Positions 40,145 to 50,249 of a stretch of DNA of 64,000 nucleotides are shown piece by piece (within the stretch, counting starts at the first letter, position 1; every line of letters begins with the position of its first letter). The position numbers and the translations under genes were made by a program. Below the pieces are notes generated by a model, which saw nothing but the letters and a program-made list of their open reading frames with translations, was not told where the DNA came from and did no database searches. The DNA comes from Massiliimalia timonensis. GTDB lineage: Bacteria > Bacillota > Clostridia > Oscillospirales > Ruminococcaceae. Location of the stretch: the NCBI RefSeq assembly GCF_900186585.1, contig NZ_FYDD01000003.1, positions 806,001-870,000 of the forward strand, given 5' to 3'.

Positions 40145-41053
40145 TTATTCTAGCGCAACTCTTGTGCCTAGGTTATCTATGGATAATTTGAATATTTTCC
40201 ATGCTGAAAGCCCCAATTCATCCAGATAACGGCGAACTTCCTGTTCAAAGCCATAATTCTGAGTGCTGACGATAGACATCAAGGTGGGACCCGCCCCGCT
40301 GATATAAGTCCCGTAAGCGCCCAAAGCGTAAGTTTTATCAAAAACATCCTGTGCATGGGGAATCAGCTTCATTCGGTAAGGCTGGTGCAGCTTGTCTGTA
40401 ACCGCAATCCGGATATTCTCGTATTTCCCTTGCAGCAAAGAGGCAGAAAATAACGCCGCCCGCGCCAGATTATACCGCGCATCCATGTGGCTCACCTGTT
40501 CCGGCAGGCATTGGCGGGCAAAGGTGGTGCTCAATTCAAAATCCGGTACAATGGCAAAGAAATCCAAATGCCGGTAAATTTCCTGTTTGACCCAATGGAC
40601 TCTCCGGTTCTCTTCGTAGACTGATGTCACGATCCCACCCAGCAACGCCGGTGTGGTGTTGTCGGGGTGCCCTTCGATTTTCGCCGCAATATCCACCAAT
40701 TCATCGGTGTTAAACGGAGAACCTAAAATCAAATTTGCCCCGTACAGCCCCGCAATGATACAGGCAGAACTGCTTCCAAGCCCCCGGGTCATCGGGATAT
40801 TGTTTTCCTGCCGGATTTTCATTCCAGTCAAAGGCTTTCCGCATAAATCAAACAAATGCTTCGCAGAGCTGAAAACCAGATTGCTCTCGTCAGTGGGGAC
40901 CTCGATCCCATCAACAGAAGAGATCTCAAGCTGGTCGCTTTTCCCGATCCACACATAGTTATACAGGTTGACCGCCAAACCCAGAGAATCGAATCCTGCG
41001 CCCAGATTTGCGCTGGTAGCAGGGATCTGTATTTTTAACATAGACGAAGCCAC
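40145..41053 (-). CDS. thrB: Homoserine kinase (GHMP family)
   Basis: A 302-residue GHMP kinase phosphorylating homoserine for threonine synthesis: PATSANLGAGFDSLGLAVN near 11-29, the ATP loop MTRGLGSSSACI near 88 and SGAGPTLMS near 252. It lies 3 bases after hom. Threonine synthase (thrC) is not in this window. Confidence 0.95.
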   Translation of the reverse strand: MASSMLKIQIPATSANLGAGFDSLGLAVNLYNYVWIGKSDQLEISSVDGIEVPTDESNLVFSSAKHLFDLCGKPLTGMKIRQENNIPMTRGLGSSSACIIAGLYGANLILGSPFNTDELVDIAAKIEGHPDNTTPALLGGIVTSVYEENRRVHWVKQEIYRHLDFFAIVPDFELSTTFARQCLPEQVSHMDARYNLARAALFSASLLQGKYENIRIAVTDKLHQPYRMKLIPHAQDVFDKTYALGAYGTYISGAGPTLMSIVSTQNYGFEQEVRRYLDELGLSAWKIFKLSIDNLGTRVALE

Positions 41054-41056
41054 CCT

Positions 41057-42307
41057 TTAATAATTCAAGATACGGATCTTATTGACCAGATAAATGTTTT
41101 CCGCGGACAGGATCTGCTCTTTCTCCAAAAGATCCCGTTCTAACATATCATTTACCACAAATGCAAGTTCATTCTCCGGCTGTTTGGGGCGTGACAAATA
41201 TCTGACCTCGCCAAACTGTTTCTGGATTTCTTTGACAGCCTGCTGTTTATCGGTATCGCAGGCAGACAAACGGATATAGTAATCACAGCGGGTGTTTCGG
41301 TAATCAACTACATAGTTTACACCGTCATCCTCCCAAGTCAGGGCCGCTGTTGTGCCTTTGGCTTTAGCAACATCAATAACGTCTGCCACCACAGCGCTTG
41401 CAGTCGGCAGTTTCCCGGCGCCCCGTCCATAGAATACAACGTCCCCTGTCGCGTTCCCGCGGACCAAGATCCCGTTAAACACATCGCTGATTCCTGCAAG
41501 CTGGCTCTGTTTATGTAACAGCGCAGGGCTTACCATACATAAAACATGCCCCTGCTCGTCCACTTTCTTCACTCTGCCGATCAGTTTGATCACGCAGTCG
41601 TTGCTTTCAGCATAGTCGACATCCTCCAATGTGATCTCGCCGATCCCCTGTGTCGGAACACTGTCAGGATAGATATGCTTTCCGTATGCCAAAGAAGCAA
41701 GGATACAAATCTTGCGGCAGGCGTCGTGCCCGTCTACATCAGCAGTGGGATTTTTTTCCGCATAGCCCAGAGCCTGCGCCATTTTTAAAGCGTCCTCAAA
41801 CGGCATTTGCTCAGAGATCATCTTCGTCAGGATAAAGTTGCTGGTACCGTTTAAAATACCGGCGATCTCATCGATCTGATTCGCCGCCAGACAGGAATGG
41901 AGCGGACGGATGATCGGGATCCCGCCGCCGACGCTTGCCTCGAAATAGTAATTGACATTGTTTTCTTTTGCAAGCCTCAATAACTTGGCGCCTTTTGCCG
42001 CTACCAGTTCTTTATTGGAGGTAACCACGCTTTTTTGATGTCTTAAAGCCGCTTTGCTGAAGTCATAGGCTGGGTTGATCCCCCCCATCACTTCAACTAC
42101 AATAGAAATTTCCGGATCATTTAAAATATCCGCATAATCTTTCGTAAATTTATCCGCATAGGGTACGTCAAAATCCCTTAAATCCAAAATGCGCTTTACA
42201 TAGACGTTGTCCCCCACATTTTTTGCGATGTATTCCTGATTGGTCTCAATTACTTCTACCACTCCGGAACCAACCACCCCGTGTCCTAATACCGCAATGT
42301 TGATCAT
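41057..42307 (-). CDS. hom: Homoserine dehydrogenase
   Basis: A 416-residue enzyme reducing aspartate semialdehyde to homoserine. N-terminal NAD(P) loop VLGHGVVGSGVVEV near 5, catalytic-domain GILNGTSNFILTKM near 170 and ENPTADVDGHDA-like region (KNPTADVDG) near 200, with a C-terminal ACT domain (about 335-410). ATG 42307 follows GAGGGG; the upstream TTG is not needed. Confidence 0.95.
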   Translation of the reverse strand: MINIAVLGHGVVGSGVVEVIETNQEYIAKNVGDNVYVKRILDLRDFDVPYADKFTKDYADILNDPEISIVVEVMGGINPAYDFSKAALRHQKSVVTSNKELVAAKGAKLLRLAKENNVNYYFEASVGGGIPIIRPLHSCLAANQIDEIAGILNGTSNFILTKMISEQMPFEDALKMAQALGYAEKNPTADVDGHDACRKICILASLAYGKHIYPDSVPTQGIGEITLEDVDYAESNDCVIKLIGRVKKVDEQGHVLCMVSPALLHKQSQLAGISDVFNGILVRGNATGDVVFYGRGAGKLPTASAVVADVIDVAKAKGTTAALTWEDDGVNYVVDYRNTRCDYYIRLSACDTDKQQAVKEIQKQFGEVRYLSRPKQPENELAFVVNDMLERDLLEKEQILSAENIYLVNKIRILNY

Positions 42308-42331
42308 TTTGCCCCTCAAGCCTTTCTGTTA

Positions 42332-42766
42332 TTATATTTGTTTTGACTCTACTACCCCTGAAATCTTCCGCAAGTCCTGCCTCAGTTCCGTCAGGTTCGT
42401 CTTCTTTTCATTGACCCGTGTCGTAATAGTCACATCCGCGACCCCATCGACCGGAAGATTTTGATTCACTGTTAAAACGTTGGCATGGTGACGATGAAAG
42501 ACCGAAAGGACCGAAGACAGCATTCCCGGTTCATCGCTCAGGCGCAGATATAACGTGATCGTCTTTTTAGTCGTTTTTTCTTCATATAGAAAAACACAGT
42601 CTTTATATTTGTAAAAAGCACTTCTTGAAACATCTACCATTCGGCAGGCCTCTGTCGAGCTTTTTGCAATCCCCTTGGAAAGCAGCTTTTTGGCTTCCAG
42701 CACCTTAAAAAAAACGCCGGGAAGCACAGAAGCATCTACTAAAATCAGCTGTGGTTCCATGTCCAT
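42332..42766 (-). CDS. ACT domain-containing protein (UPF0735/PheB type)
   Basis: A 144-residue protein with an N-terminal helix-turn-helix-like part (SSTEACRMVDVSRSAFYKYKD) and a C-terminal ACT domain (ITLYLRLSDEPGMLSSVLSVF). The UPF0735/PheB family is found next to hom or pheA in Firmicutes and is thought to sense an amino acid. As first gene of the ACT-hom-thrB-lysC operon it could regulate it (inference). Confidence 0.85.
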   Translation of the reverse strand: MDMEPQLILVDASVLPGVFFKVLEAKKLLSKGIAKSSTEACRMVDVSRSAFYKYKDCVFLYEEKTTKKTITLYLRLSDEPGMLSSVLSVFHRHHANVLTVNQNLPVDGVADVTITTRVNEKKTNLTELRQDLRKISGVVESKQI

Positions 42767-42790
42767 ATCAGTCCACCACCTAAAAACATT

Positions 42791-42837
42791 TGTACATTAA
42801 ACGTGTACACTATATCATGGATCCCACAAAGACACAA
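42791..42837 (-). promoter_or_regulatory. Promoter and operator-like repeat of the threonine-pathway operon
   Basis: TTGTGT (42832-42837 on the minus strand), 17-base spacer, TATAGT (42809-42814). Immediately downstream, two copies of the self-complementary TGTACA (42791-42796 and 42804-42809) stand 7 bases apart across the transcription start, a good shape for a dimeric repressor site. Confidence 0.65.
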
Positions 42838-42997
42838 GGCGTATTTTAAGAAAAAAACACATTATTTTCCTATTTTTCCAACAATAATAAAAAATACTGC
42901 GAAAAATCTTTTAATTTCTTTGATATTCTTCTGTTTTTATTTAAAGTTTAAAATATTACTCCACAATTAAAGTACATTTTTAGGATAATTTTCCAAA

Positions 42998-44380
42998 TCA
43001 TTTCAAAACTTTTTTGTTTTTCTTGTAAAGACATTCGTATTCCTTTGTCTTTCTCACAACAATACCGCTTAAAAAGATCAGTCCAATCAGGTTCGGTAAA
43101 ACCATGAAACCGTTAAAGGTATCGCTGATCTTCCAAACCACCTGCAATTCCATCACAGCTCCCAGCACTGTACAGCTAAGGTAAAGAAAACGGTACCACA
43201 ACAGCATATTAGGACGATGCGAAAACAGGTATTTTACACAGCTTTCCCCATAATAGTACCAGCCGATCAGAGTAGCAAAGGCGAACATGGAAATAGAAAT
43301 CGTTAAAAAATACCCGGAAAAAGAGCTTCCAAAGACAGAAGAAAAGGCGGCGGCCGTCAGCTGCGCCCCATCCAGCCCGGTTTCCAAAACACCGGTAGTC
43401 AGGATCACCAGCCCGGTGATCGTACACATCAAAAGGGTGTCAAAAAACACTTCAAAGATCCCCCACATCCCCTCTTCTACTTCATTGGAACTATCCGCAG
43501 CGGCATGTGCGATCGACGCGGACCCCATTCCCGCCTCATTGGAGAAAACGCCTCTGGAAAAGCCGAAGCGGACGGCATTCATGGTGAGGTACCCCAATAT
43601 CCCACCACCTGCTGATTCAAACCGGAACGCATCTGTGAAAATAGAGGTAAATGCGTGCGGAATTTCATTAGCACGGAACACTAAGATCAAAATCGTCCCA
43701 GCCAGATAAAAAAATGCGAAAAACGGAACCGTCACCGCCGAAATCTTGGCGATCCGGGAAATCCCTCCCCAAACGACCAGGCCGACCAGCGTTGCAACAA
43801 GAACGCCAATCAGCAAGCGTCCCGCATTTCCCATATCGGAAAAAGACTGGGTGATGGAGTTGACCTGCGTCATATTCCCGATCCCAAAAGAGGCCAAAAT
43901 GCAGGAAAAGGCAAAAATCCCGCCCAGCCATTTTTGCCGTAAGCCAACCGAAAGATAGTACATCGGGCCGCCAACGATTTGGCCTTCTGCATTTTTCTTT
44001 TTAAAATGCACGCCAAGCAAAATCTCTGCATATTTTAAAATCATTCCAAAAAAGGAACTGACCCACATCCAAAATAAAGCGCCCGGCCCCCCGCTGGAAA
44101 GCGCAGTCGCCACCCCAACAATATTCCCAGTGCCAATGCACCCAGCAAGCGACGTGGCAGCCGCCTGAAAAGAAGACACCTGCCCCTTTGCTTGAGAAGG
44201 GACTTTTTTTCGAAGCAACCCGCCGACCGTACAACGCCAAATCGTTTTCCAGAAACGAAGCTGGAAAAAACCTGTGCGGAGCGTATAATAAACGCCGATC
44301 CCCAGCAAAAGGCAAAGCATGGCCGGCCCCCAGATCAGGCTGTGTACGGCGTCGTTGAGCGACAGAAAAAACTCCTTCAT
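42998..44380 (-). CDS. Alanine/glycine:sodium symporter (AGCS family)
   Basis: A 460-residue transporter with about 10-11 helices; family signatures are SLAGCIGTGNIVGVATALSSGGPGA-type (short: GCIGTGNIVGVA) near 80 and SNEAGMGSASIAHAAA near 295. It imports alanine or glycine with sodium. ATG 44380 follows GGAGGG; an upstream in-frame start is not supported. Single gene; no clear terminator is seen downstream in the AT-rich stretch 42841-42997. Confidence 0.92.
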   Translation of the reverse strand: MKEFFLSLNDAVHSLIWGPAMLCLLLGIGVYYTLRTGFFQLRFWKTIWRCTVGGLLRKKVPSQAKGQVSSFQAAATSLAGCIGTGNIVGVATALSSGGPGALFWMWVSSFFGMILKYAEILLGVHFKKKNAEGQIVGGPMYYLSVGLRQKWLGGIFAFSCILASFGIGNMTQVNSITQSFSDMGNAGRLLIGVLVATLVGLVVWGGISRIAKISAVTVPFFAFFYLAGTILILVFRANEIPHAFTSIFTDAFRFESAGGGILGYLTMNAVRFGFSRGVFSNEAGMGSASIAHAAADSSNEVEEGMWGIFEVFFDTLLMCTITGLVILTTGVLETGLDGAQLTAAAFSSVFGSSFSGYFLTISISMFAFATLIGWYYYGESCVKYLFSHRPNMLLWYRFLYLSCTVLGAVMELQVVWKISDTFNGFMVLPNLIGLIFLSGIVVRKTKEYECLYKKNKKVLK

Positions 44381-44497
44381 AAACAAAAACCCTCCGCAAT
44401 TCCAAAATATCAAAGAAAACAGGTCGTTCCTCTTTGTGAAGGGAAACAACTTGTCAGCTATCTTAATTATATTTTGAAATGCAAAGGGATATGAATT

Positions 44498-44827
44498 TTA
44501 AGAATTTTTATCGACTACATGGAATTTTTTCAGGTTTCCGGTCTTTTGTCTTCTTTCCTCTAAAATAACGCCCACATCATCTAATGTTAGGCCTGCTTCT
44601 ACCATCAGTACCAGCATATGGTAGATCAAATCGCTCATTTCATTGGACAATTCTGTGCGATCTTGATTTTTAGCTGCGATCACCATTTCAGTGCACTCTT
44701 CCCCGCATTTTTTCAGGATCTTATCTAGACCCTTTTCAAAGAGGTAGCAGGTGTATGAACCTTCTTCATAGTGTTCTTTCCGTTCCCGGATAATCTCGTA
44801 CAAGCCTTCGATCGTTTCTATTTTCAT
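44498..44827 (-). CDS. hisE: Phosphoribosyl-ATP pyrophosphatase
   Basis: A 109-residue MazG-like enzyme, second step of histidine synthesis: EGSYTCYLFEKGLDKILKK-type start (short: KKCGEECTEMVIAAKN near 48) and NEMSDLIYHMLVLM near 70. Last gene of the his operon. ATG 44827 has AAGGAGG upstream and overlaps the hisI stop (TAATG). Confidence 0.93.
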   Translation of the reverse strand: MKIETIEGLYEIIRERKEHYEEGSYTCYLFEKGLDKILKKCGEECTEMVIAAKNQDRTELSNEMSDLIYHMLVLMVEAGLTLDDVGVILEERRQKTGNLKKFHVVDKNS

Positions 44828-45162
44828 TACTGTTCCTCCTTCGCGTTCCATAACGGTTTAAAAAAGCAAGAATGGCTCCCGGTATGGCAGGCCGCGCCTG
44901 TTTGGATCACTTTGACAAGCAGCGTGTCGTCATCGCAGTCCGCCGTAATGCTCAGTACCTTTTGCAGATGCCCGCTGGTCGCCCCTTTGTTCCACAGTTC
45001 CTGCCTGGAACGGCTGTAAAACCAAGTATAGCCGGTTTCCAGCGTTTTTTTCAGGCTTTCCCGGTTCATGTAAGCCAGCATCAACACTTCGCTGGTTTTC
45101 TCTTCCACCACGACCGCCGGGATCAAATCTGATTTCAGAAAAAAACGTTCTAAATTTTCCAA
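44827..45162 (-). CDS. hisI: Phosphoribosyl-AMP cyclohydrolase
   Basis: A 111-residue zinc enzyme for step three of histidine synthesis. Metal-binding [11 protein letters not shown] near 75 and CHTGSHSCF near 92 are intact. HisI and HisE are separate here, not fused as in enterobacteria. Confidence 0.95.
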   Translation of the reverse strand: MENLERFFLKSDLIPAVVVEEKTSEVLMLAYMNRESLKKTLETGYTWFYSRSRQELWNKGATSGHLQKVLSITADCDDDTLLVKVIQTGAACHTGSHSCFFKPLWNAKEEQ

Positions 45163-45178
45163 AGTCTTTCCTCCCTGT

Positions 45179-45940
45179 TTATCGGCTCAGCCGGACTGGA
45201 ATACGGTTTTGATGCAGATAATCCTTGACCTGTCCCACCGTCAGCTCTTTGTAATGGAATAAAGAAGCAGCCAAGGCCGCATCCGCCGGGGTCTCCTCAA
45301 ATACCTCCCGAAAATGCTCCAGTTTTCCGCATCCGCCGCTTGCAATCACCGGAACGGATACCTCCCGGCATACTGCGTTTAACAGTTCATGGTCAAAACC
45401 ATTTTTGACCCCGTCTGTGTCCATAGAGGTCAATAAAATTTCTCCAGCTCCAAGAGCCACCGCCTTTTTTGCCCATTCAACCGCGTCTAAGCCAGTATCG
45501 ATCCGCCCGCCGTTGACGACCACATGAAAGGCGCCGTCGATCCGCTTGGCGTCGATCGCTACCACCACGCACTGGTTCCCAAACTGGTCTGCGGCCTGCG
45601 CGATCAAATTTGGATCACGTACCGCGGCGGAGTTGACCGAAACCTTGTCCGCACCCGCGCGCAGTGTATTTTTAAAATCCTCGATCGAGTTGATCCCGCC
45701 GCCGACTGTCAACGGAACAAAGACCTCCTGCGCCGTGCGTTCCACGACGTCTAAAATTGTCTTTCTGCCCTCATGGGTAGCTGTAATATCTAAAAAAACA
45801 ATCTCGTCAGCGCCCTGGCGGTTATATTCCTTCGCGCATTCCACCGGATCGCCCACCTCTTTGATGCCGACAAAGTTGATTCCCTTTACTACCTTTCCGT
45901 CCCGTACGTCAAGGCATGGGATGATCCGTTTTGCTAACAT
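45179..45940 (-). CDS. hisF: Imidazole glycerol phosphate synthase, cyclase subunit
   Basis: A 253-residue TIM barrel. Catalytic Asp in [15 protein letters not shown] near 11 and in [12 protein letters not shown] near 130; phosphate-binding GGCGKLEHF. It works with HisH to form imidazole glycerol phosphate and AICAR. Its start overlaps the hisA stop. Confidence 0.97.
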   Translation of the reverse strand: MLAKRIIPCLDVRDGKVVKGINFVGIKEVGDPVECAKEYNRQGADEIVFLDITATHEGRKTILDVVERTAQEVFVPLTVGGGINSIEDFKNTLRAGADKVSVNSAAVRDPNLIAQAADQFGNQCVVVAIDAKRIDGAFHVVVNGGRIDTGLDAVEWAKKAVALGAGEILLTSMDTDGVKNGFDHELLNAVCREVSVPVIASGGCGKLEHFREVFEETPADAALAASLFHYKELTVGQVKDYLHQNRIPVRLSR

Positions 45941-46668
45941 ATGCTATCCCCCTTATTAGCTGCTTGTAAAATCGCCTCTTCTAAATCCAGGGTGCCTTTA
46001 TAAATAGATTTCCCGCAGATCGTTCCCCAAACGCCAAGCCTTTTTAAATTGCGGATGTCCTGAATGTCCCGGATCCCTCCGCTGGCAGTAATATCACAGG
46101 AAACCGCCTCGTGGATAGCACGAAGCTGTTCCAAATTTGGCCCGGAAAGGGTCCCGTCTTTAGAAATATCTGTAAAGATAATATTCTTTACACCCATTTT
46201 TTCCATTTCTTTGGCTAATGTCAGGAAATGGACGTCACTGGTATCGAGCCATCCCTCTGTAGCCACCATTTCGTCTTTCGCATCAATTCCAACCGAGATC
46301 CTGTCCCCATACTCTTTGACAGCCAATTCCACAAATTCCGGATTTTTCACAGCGATCGAGCCTAAAATGACCCGCTCAATACCGTTTGCCAAATAATATT
46401 CCACCGCGTCTAAGGTGCGGATCCCGCCCCCTAATTCGATTTTCAAGCTGGTTTCCCTGGCAAGGGACGTAAACAGATCACGGTTGACCATTTTCGCATC
46501 TTTGGCACCGTCTAAGTCTACCATATGCAGGTACCGGGCCCCTGCTTTTAAAAACCCGGCCGCTGTTTGAAACGGGTCTTCCGCCACCTTTTCTACTGTG
46601 CCAAAATCCCCTTTTAACAGCCGGACGCAGTTTCCGTCTTTAATATCGATCGCAGGTAAAATAATCAT
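45934..46668 (-). CDS. hisA: ProFAR isomerase
   Basis: A 244-residue TIM barrel with [13 protein letters not shown] near 5, [14 protein letters not shown] near 80 and [13 protein letters not shown] near 170. Isomerises ProFAR to PRFAR. Overlaps both hisH (4 bases) and hisF (7 bases). Confidence 0.97.
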   Translation of the reverse strand: MIILPAIDIKDGNCVRLLKGDFGTVEKVAEDPFQTAAGFLKAGARYLHMVDLDGAKDAKMVNRDLFTSLARETSLKIELGGGIRTLDAVEYYLANGIERVILGSIAVKNPEFVELAVKEYGDRISVGIDAKDEMVATEGWLDTSDVHFLTLAKEMEKMGVKNIIFTDISKDGTLSGPNLEQLRAIHEAVSCDITASGGIRDIQDIRNLKRLGVWGTICGKSIYKGTLDLEEAILQAANKGDSIC

Positions 46669-47270
46669 TTGGTCAGCCCTCCAAAATTACGCAGTATCTG
46701 TAGGCCCACTTCTCCGCTTTTTTCCGGGTGAAACTGCGCGCCATAAACATTCCCTTTAGAAACCAATGCCGGTACCTGTACGCCGTATTCACAAAAAGCT
46801 GCAAGGTGTTCCGGTTTCGGGTAAGCCATATAGGAGTGGACGAAATAAACGCTGTCCCCTTCCTGTAGCCCTTTTAACAAGGGATTTTCAGGCTGTTTGA
46901 CAGACAGCTGATTCCATCCCATATGCGGGATCTTTAACCCGCCTGCATCCCAGCGGTCTACCTTTCCGGGAATGAGGGAAAGCCCAGAGCAGCGTTCAAA
47001 TTCATAGCTTTCCTCGAACAGCATCTGCATCCCTAAACAGATCCCAAGCAAGGGCTTTTCCACTACCTGCTTCTTGATTTCTTCTATCAAATTTGTCTGC
47101 CGGAGCATCTTCATGGCAAACGGAAACGCCCCGACGCCTGGCAGGATATAGCTGTCAGCCCTGCGGATCTCCTCCAGATCATTGGTGATCTGATAAGGCA
47201 GGCCAAGGTAGGTCAAAGCATTCTTCACGCTGAATAAATTTCCCGCCCCGTAATCTATAATCGCAATCAT
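46665..47270 (-). CDS. hisH: Imidazole glycerol phosphate synthase, glutaminase subunit
   Basis: A 201-residue class I glutamine amidotransferase. Nucleophile cysteine in GICLGMQMLFE near 80, His/Glu in YGAQFHPEKSG near 183. Supplies ammonia to HisF. Confidence 0.97.
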   Translation of the reverse strand: MIAIIDYGAGNLFSVKNALTYLGLPYQITNDLEEIRRADSYILPGVGAFPFAMKMLRQTNLIEEIKKQVVEKPLLGICLGMQMLFEESYEFERCSGLSLIPGKVDRWDAGGLKIPHMGWNQLSVKQPENPLLKGLQEGDSVYFVHSYMAYPKPEHLAAFCEYGVQVPALVSKGNVYGAQFHPEKSGEVGLQILRNFGGLTK

Positions 47271-47286
47271 GAATCTTGTACTCCTT

Positions 47287-47865
47287 TTATAAAACGCCTT
47301 TGGTGGAAAGCACGCCTCCCCCGTTATCGGCCACGGCCTGTTTTAACGCATGGGCAAACGCTTTGAATAACGCTTCCGCTTTATGGTGGTCGTTCTTCCC
47401 ATATTCACAGCGCAAGTGCAGTGTGACCCCGGCCTGAAACGCCAAAGCACGGAAGAATTCTTCCACCATCTGGGTGTCCATCTCCCCGATAGCAGGGGAA
47501 GAAAAATCGCAGTCAAACACCAAAAACGGCCGGCCGCTGATGTCCAGACAGGCAAAGCCCAGCGCTTCATCCATCGGGATAAACGCAGTCCCGTAACGGC
47601 AGATCCCGGACTTATCGCCCAGCGCCTTTCCTAAGGCCATACCGATCACGATCCCGGTATCCTCGATGGTGTGGTGGCAGTCCACTTCCAAATCCCCGTC
47701 CACAGTGACGGAAAGATCGATCCCGCTGTGTACGGCAAGGGCTGTCAGCATGTGGTCAAAAAAACCGATTCCAGTGTCTATCACTGCGGTGCCGATCCCG
47801 TCCAAATTCAGATCCACAGAAATATCCGTTTCCCGGGTAGCCCGGTTCAACGCCGCATTCCTCAT
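47287..47865 (-). CDS. hisB: Imidazoleglycerol-phosphate dehydratase
   Basis: A 192-residue single-function dehydratase with the metal motifs GFFDHMLTALAVHSG near 38, DCHHTIED near 64 and GKNDHHKAEALFKA near 158. No histidinol-phosphatase domain is fused. The hisC stop side: its start codon is overlapped by hisC's end (4 bases). Confidence 0.97.
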   Translation of the reverse strand: MRNAALNRATRETDISVDLNLDGIGTAVIDTGIGFFDHMLTALAVHSGIDLSVTVDGDLEVDCHHTIEDTGIVIGMALGKALGDKSGICRYGTAFIPMDEALGFACLDISGRPFLVFDCDFSSPAIGEMDTQMVEEFFRALAFQAGVTLHLRCEYGKNDHHKAEALFKAFAHALKQAVADNGGGVLSTKGVL

Positions 47866-48923
47866 TTTGCTTCCCCCTTTAAAATATCTGTTAATTCCCG
47901 GATCAAGGCGCGGTTTTCATGCCCACTGCCAGCGGTGATCCGCAGATATGGGGACATTTCCCGCACCACGATGGAGCGTTCTAACAGCGCTTGATATATT
48001 TGTTTGCTGCCCTTTACTTTGAGGAATACAAAATTTGTACAAGAAGGGTAAACATCTTCTATCTCATCATAGGCAAGAAGTTCCTGAAGCTGTGCTTGCA
48101 GCCATTTCCTGTTTTCAATGATCTCTGCCGCTGCTTCCTTTAAATATTCTGCGCCTTCCAGTACTAGCTGTCCAAATACCTGGGACAACGTATTGACGTT
48201 ATACGGGGATTTGACCGCTCTAAGCACCTGAGTAATTTTTGCCGGCGCAACGGCAAAGCCAAGCCGTAAAGAAGCAAGTCCAACTGCTTTGGAACAGGTA
48301 CGCAAAATCATCAGATTATCGTATTTCCCCACAGACTTCAGGAGCGACTGATCCCAAAAGTCCATATAGGCTTCATCTACTATGATCAATGCCTCTGTTT
48401 CGGTAACCAGACGCAGGACATCCTGCCGGCTAAGCCCCAATGAGGTCGGGTTGCATGGGTTGGAGAAAAGGAGCATGGTAACGCCCTTTTCCCTGAGCAG
48501 ACCGATTGTGCGGTCTACAGAGATACTCAAATCGTCTTCTTTTGGCAGAACCTCCAAATCAGCACGGTAAATCTGAGCATAAAGCCTGTACATAGAAAAA
48601 TCCTGTTCAAACACAGCCAGTTTCCCGTTTTTCCCCAAAAACGCAGAAATCAAAATGGAAAGTAGTTCATCAGAACCGTTAAAGGCAGTTACCAAGTCCC
48701 GGTTTACCCCATAATAGGTAGCAAAAGCCTCGCAAAGGCGGTTCGCGCCAGAATCCGGATAGCGGTTAAATTCAATTTCCTGCAAAGCGTCTGCAAAGGC
48801 CTGCAATTGAAGCGACTCCAAAGGAACATAAGATTCATTGGCGTCCAGCCGGATCTTAAAGTTCCCTGTAATCGGATCATATGCCGTCAGGTCCTTGATA
48901 TTCTGCGGCAGATCATATTTCAT
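47862..48923 (-). CDS. hisC: Histidinol-phosphate aminotransferase
   Basis: A 353-residue fold type I PLP enzyme: FSNPCNPTS near 155, DEAYMDF near 180 and the PLP lysine in RTCSKAVGLASLRLGF near 210. Transfers the amino group from glutamate to imidazole acetol phosphate. Confidence 0.95.
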   Translation of the reverse strand: MKYDLPQNIKDLTAYDPITGNFKIRLDANESYVPLESLQLQAFADALQEIEFNRYPDSGANRLCEAFATYYGVNRDLVTAFNGSDELLSILISAFLGKNGKLAVFEQDFSMYRLYAQIYRADLEVLPKEDDLSISVDRTIGLLREKGVTMLLFSNPCNPTSLGLSRQDVLRLVTETEALIIVDEAYMDFWDQSLLKSVGKYDNLMILRTCSKAVGLASLRLGFAVAPAKITQVLRAVKSPYNVNTLSQVFGQLVLEGAEYLKEAAAEIIENRKWLQAQLQELLAYDEIEDVYPSCTNFVFLKVKGSKQIYQALLERSIVVREMSPYLRITAGSGHENRALIRELTDILKGEAK

Positions 48924-48941
48924 CGTTAGCCCCCCTCAGCC

Positions 48942-50231
48942 CTAATCCTGATAACGGACGATAATGGAATTGGCGTGTGCAGTTAACCCTTCCTTATTTG
49001 CCAGCAGGACAATATCATCATGCGCTTCGCGAAGGGCGTCTTCTGTATAATAAATATAACTGGATTTTTTAATAAAAGCATCCACAGACAGCGGGGAGAA
49101 AAAGCGCGCTGTTCCGCTGGTCGGAAGAACATGGTTTGGTCCTGCGAAATAATCGCCCAATGGCTCCGGCGCGTAATTTCCTAGGAAAACCGAGCCTGCA
49201 TTGTCCAGCCTGCCAATGTATTCCATAGGATTTTGCATCATCACTTCCAGATGCTCCGGCGCAAACTCATTTGCCAGTTCTACTGCATAATCCACCTGCT
49301 CGCAAACAAAAACAACGCCGAAATCACGCAAGGAACGCTCGATGATCTCTTTTCTGGAGAGTTCTTTTACCTGCCGCTCCAGTTCCTTGACCGTTTCCTT
49401 GGCCAGTTTTTCAGAAGTCGTTACCAAAATAGCGGAGGCTAGGACATCGTGCTCTGCCTGGGACATTAAATCAGCCGCCACATAACTGGCCGGCGCGGTC
49501 TCATCTGCTAAAATAAGGATCTCGCTAGGCCCGGCGATCATATCAATGTCTACCGTGCCGTATAACAGCTTTTTCGCGGTCGCGACATAAATGTTCCCCG
49601 GTCCTACGATCTTGTCTACCTTTGGCACAGATTCGGTGCCGTATGCCAGCGCGGCCACGGCTTGCGCCCCGCCCAGCAAAAAGACCCGGTCTACTCCGCA
49701 AAGGGCGGCGGCTACCAGAATATCAGGGTTAGCAGTCCCGTCCGACAAAGGCGGGGTCACCATCACAATTTCTTCTACCCCAGCGATCTTAGCCGGGATC
49801 GCGTTCATCAACACGGAAGATGGATAAGCCGCCGTTCCACCCGGCACGTAGATCCCTACCCGTTTTAACCCACGGATACGCTGTCCTAAAATCACTCCAT
49901 TTTGTTTCGGATTGATAAAGCTCTGCTGTTTTTGACGGTTGTGGAAATCGGAGATATTTTCGATGGCGTTTAAAAGCGCGTTAACATAATCTTCATCTGC
50001 TTCAGAAAGCGCATCGTTGATCTCTTCCCGCGGCACTTCAATAAATTTGGGGAGCTTCCCGTCAAATTTTTCAGTATATGCCAGCAGCGCCCGATCTCCC
50101 TGTTCCCGTACATCTTCTAAGATTTTTGAAACAGATTCCGTCACAGTCTTACTAACTTGGGTGCTCCTGCTTTTGAGCAGCTTCATATAATTTTGTTCTG
50201 CGGTCCCATCCGCTTTAATGATCTCAATCAT
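48942..50231 (-). CDS. hisD: Histidinol dehydrogenase
   Basis: A 429-residue NAD-dependent enzyme for the last two steps of histidine synthesis: VPGGTAAYPSSVLMNAIPA near 118, the signature IDMIAGPSEILILAD near 230 and catalytic EFAPEHLEVM near 322. Confidence 0.97.
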   Translation of the reverse strand: MIEIIKADGTAEQNYMKLLKSRSTQVSKTVTESVSKILEDVREQGDRALLAYTEKFDGKLPKFIEVPREEINDALSEADEDYVNALLNAIENISDFHNRQKQQSFINPKQNGVILGQRIRGLKRVGIYVPGGTAAYPSSVLMNAIPAKIAGVEEIVMVTPPLSDGTANPDILVAAALCGVDRVFLLGGAQAVAALAYGTESVPKVDKIVGPGNIYVATAKKLLYGTVDIDMIAGPSEILILADETAPASYVAADLMSQAEHDVLASAILVTTSEKLAKETVKELERQVKELSRKEIIERSLRDFGVVFVCEQVDYAVELANEFAPEHLEVMMQNPMEYIGRLDNAGSVFLGNYAPEPLGDYFAGPNHVLPTSGTARFFSPLSVDAFIKKSSYIYYTEDALREAHDDIVLLANKEGLTAHANSIIVRYQD

Positions 50232-50249
50232 GATGTATCTTCCTTTCCG

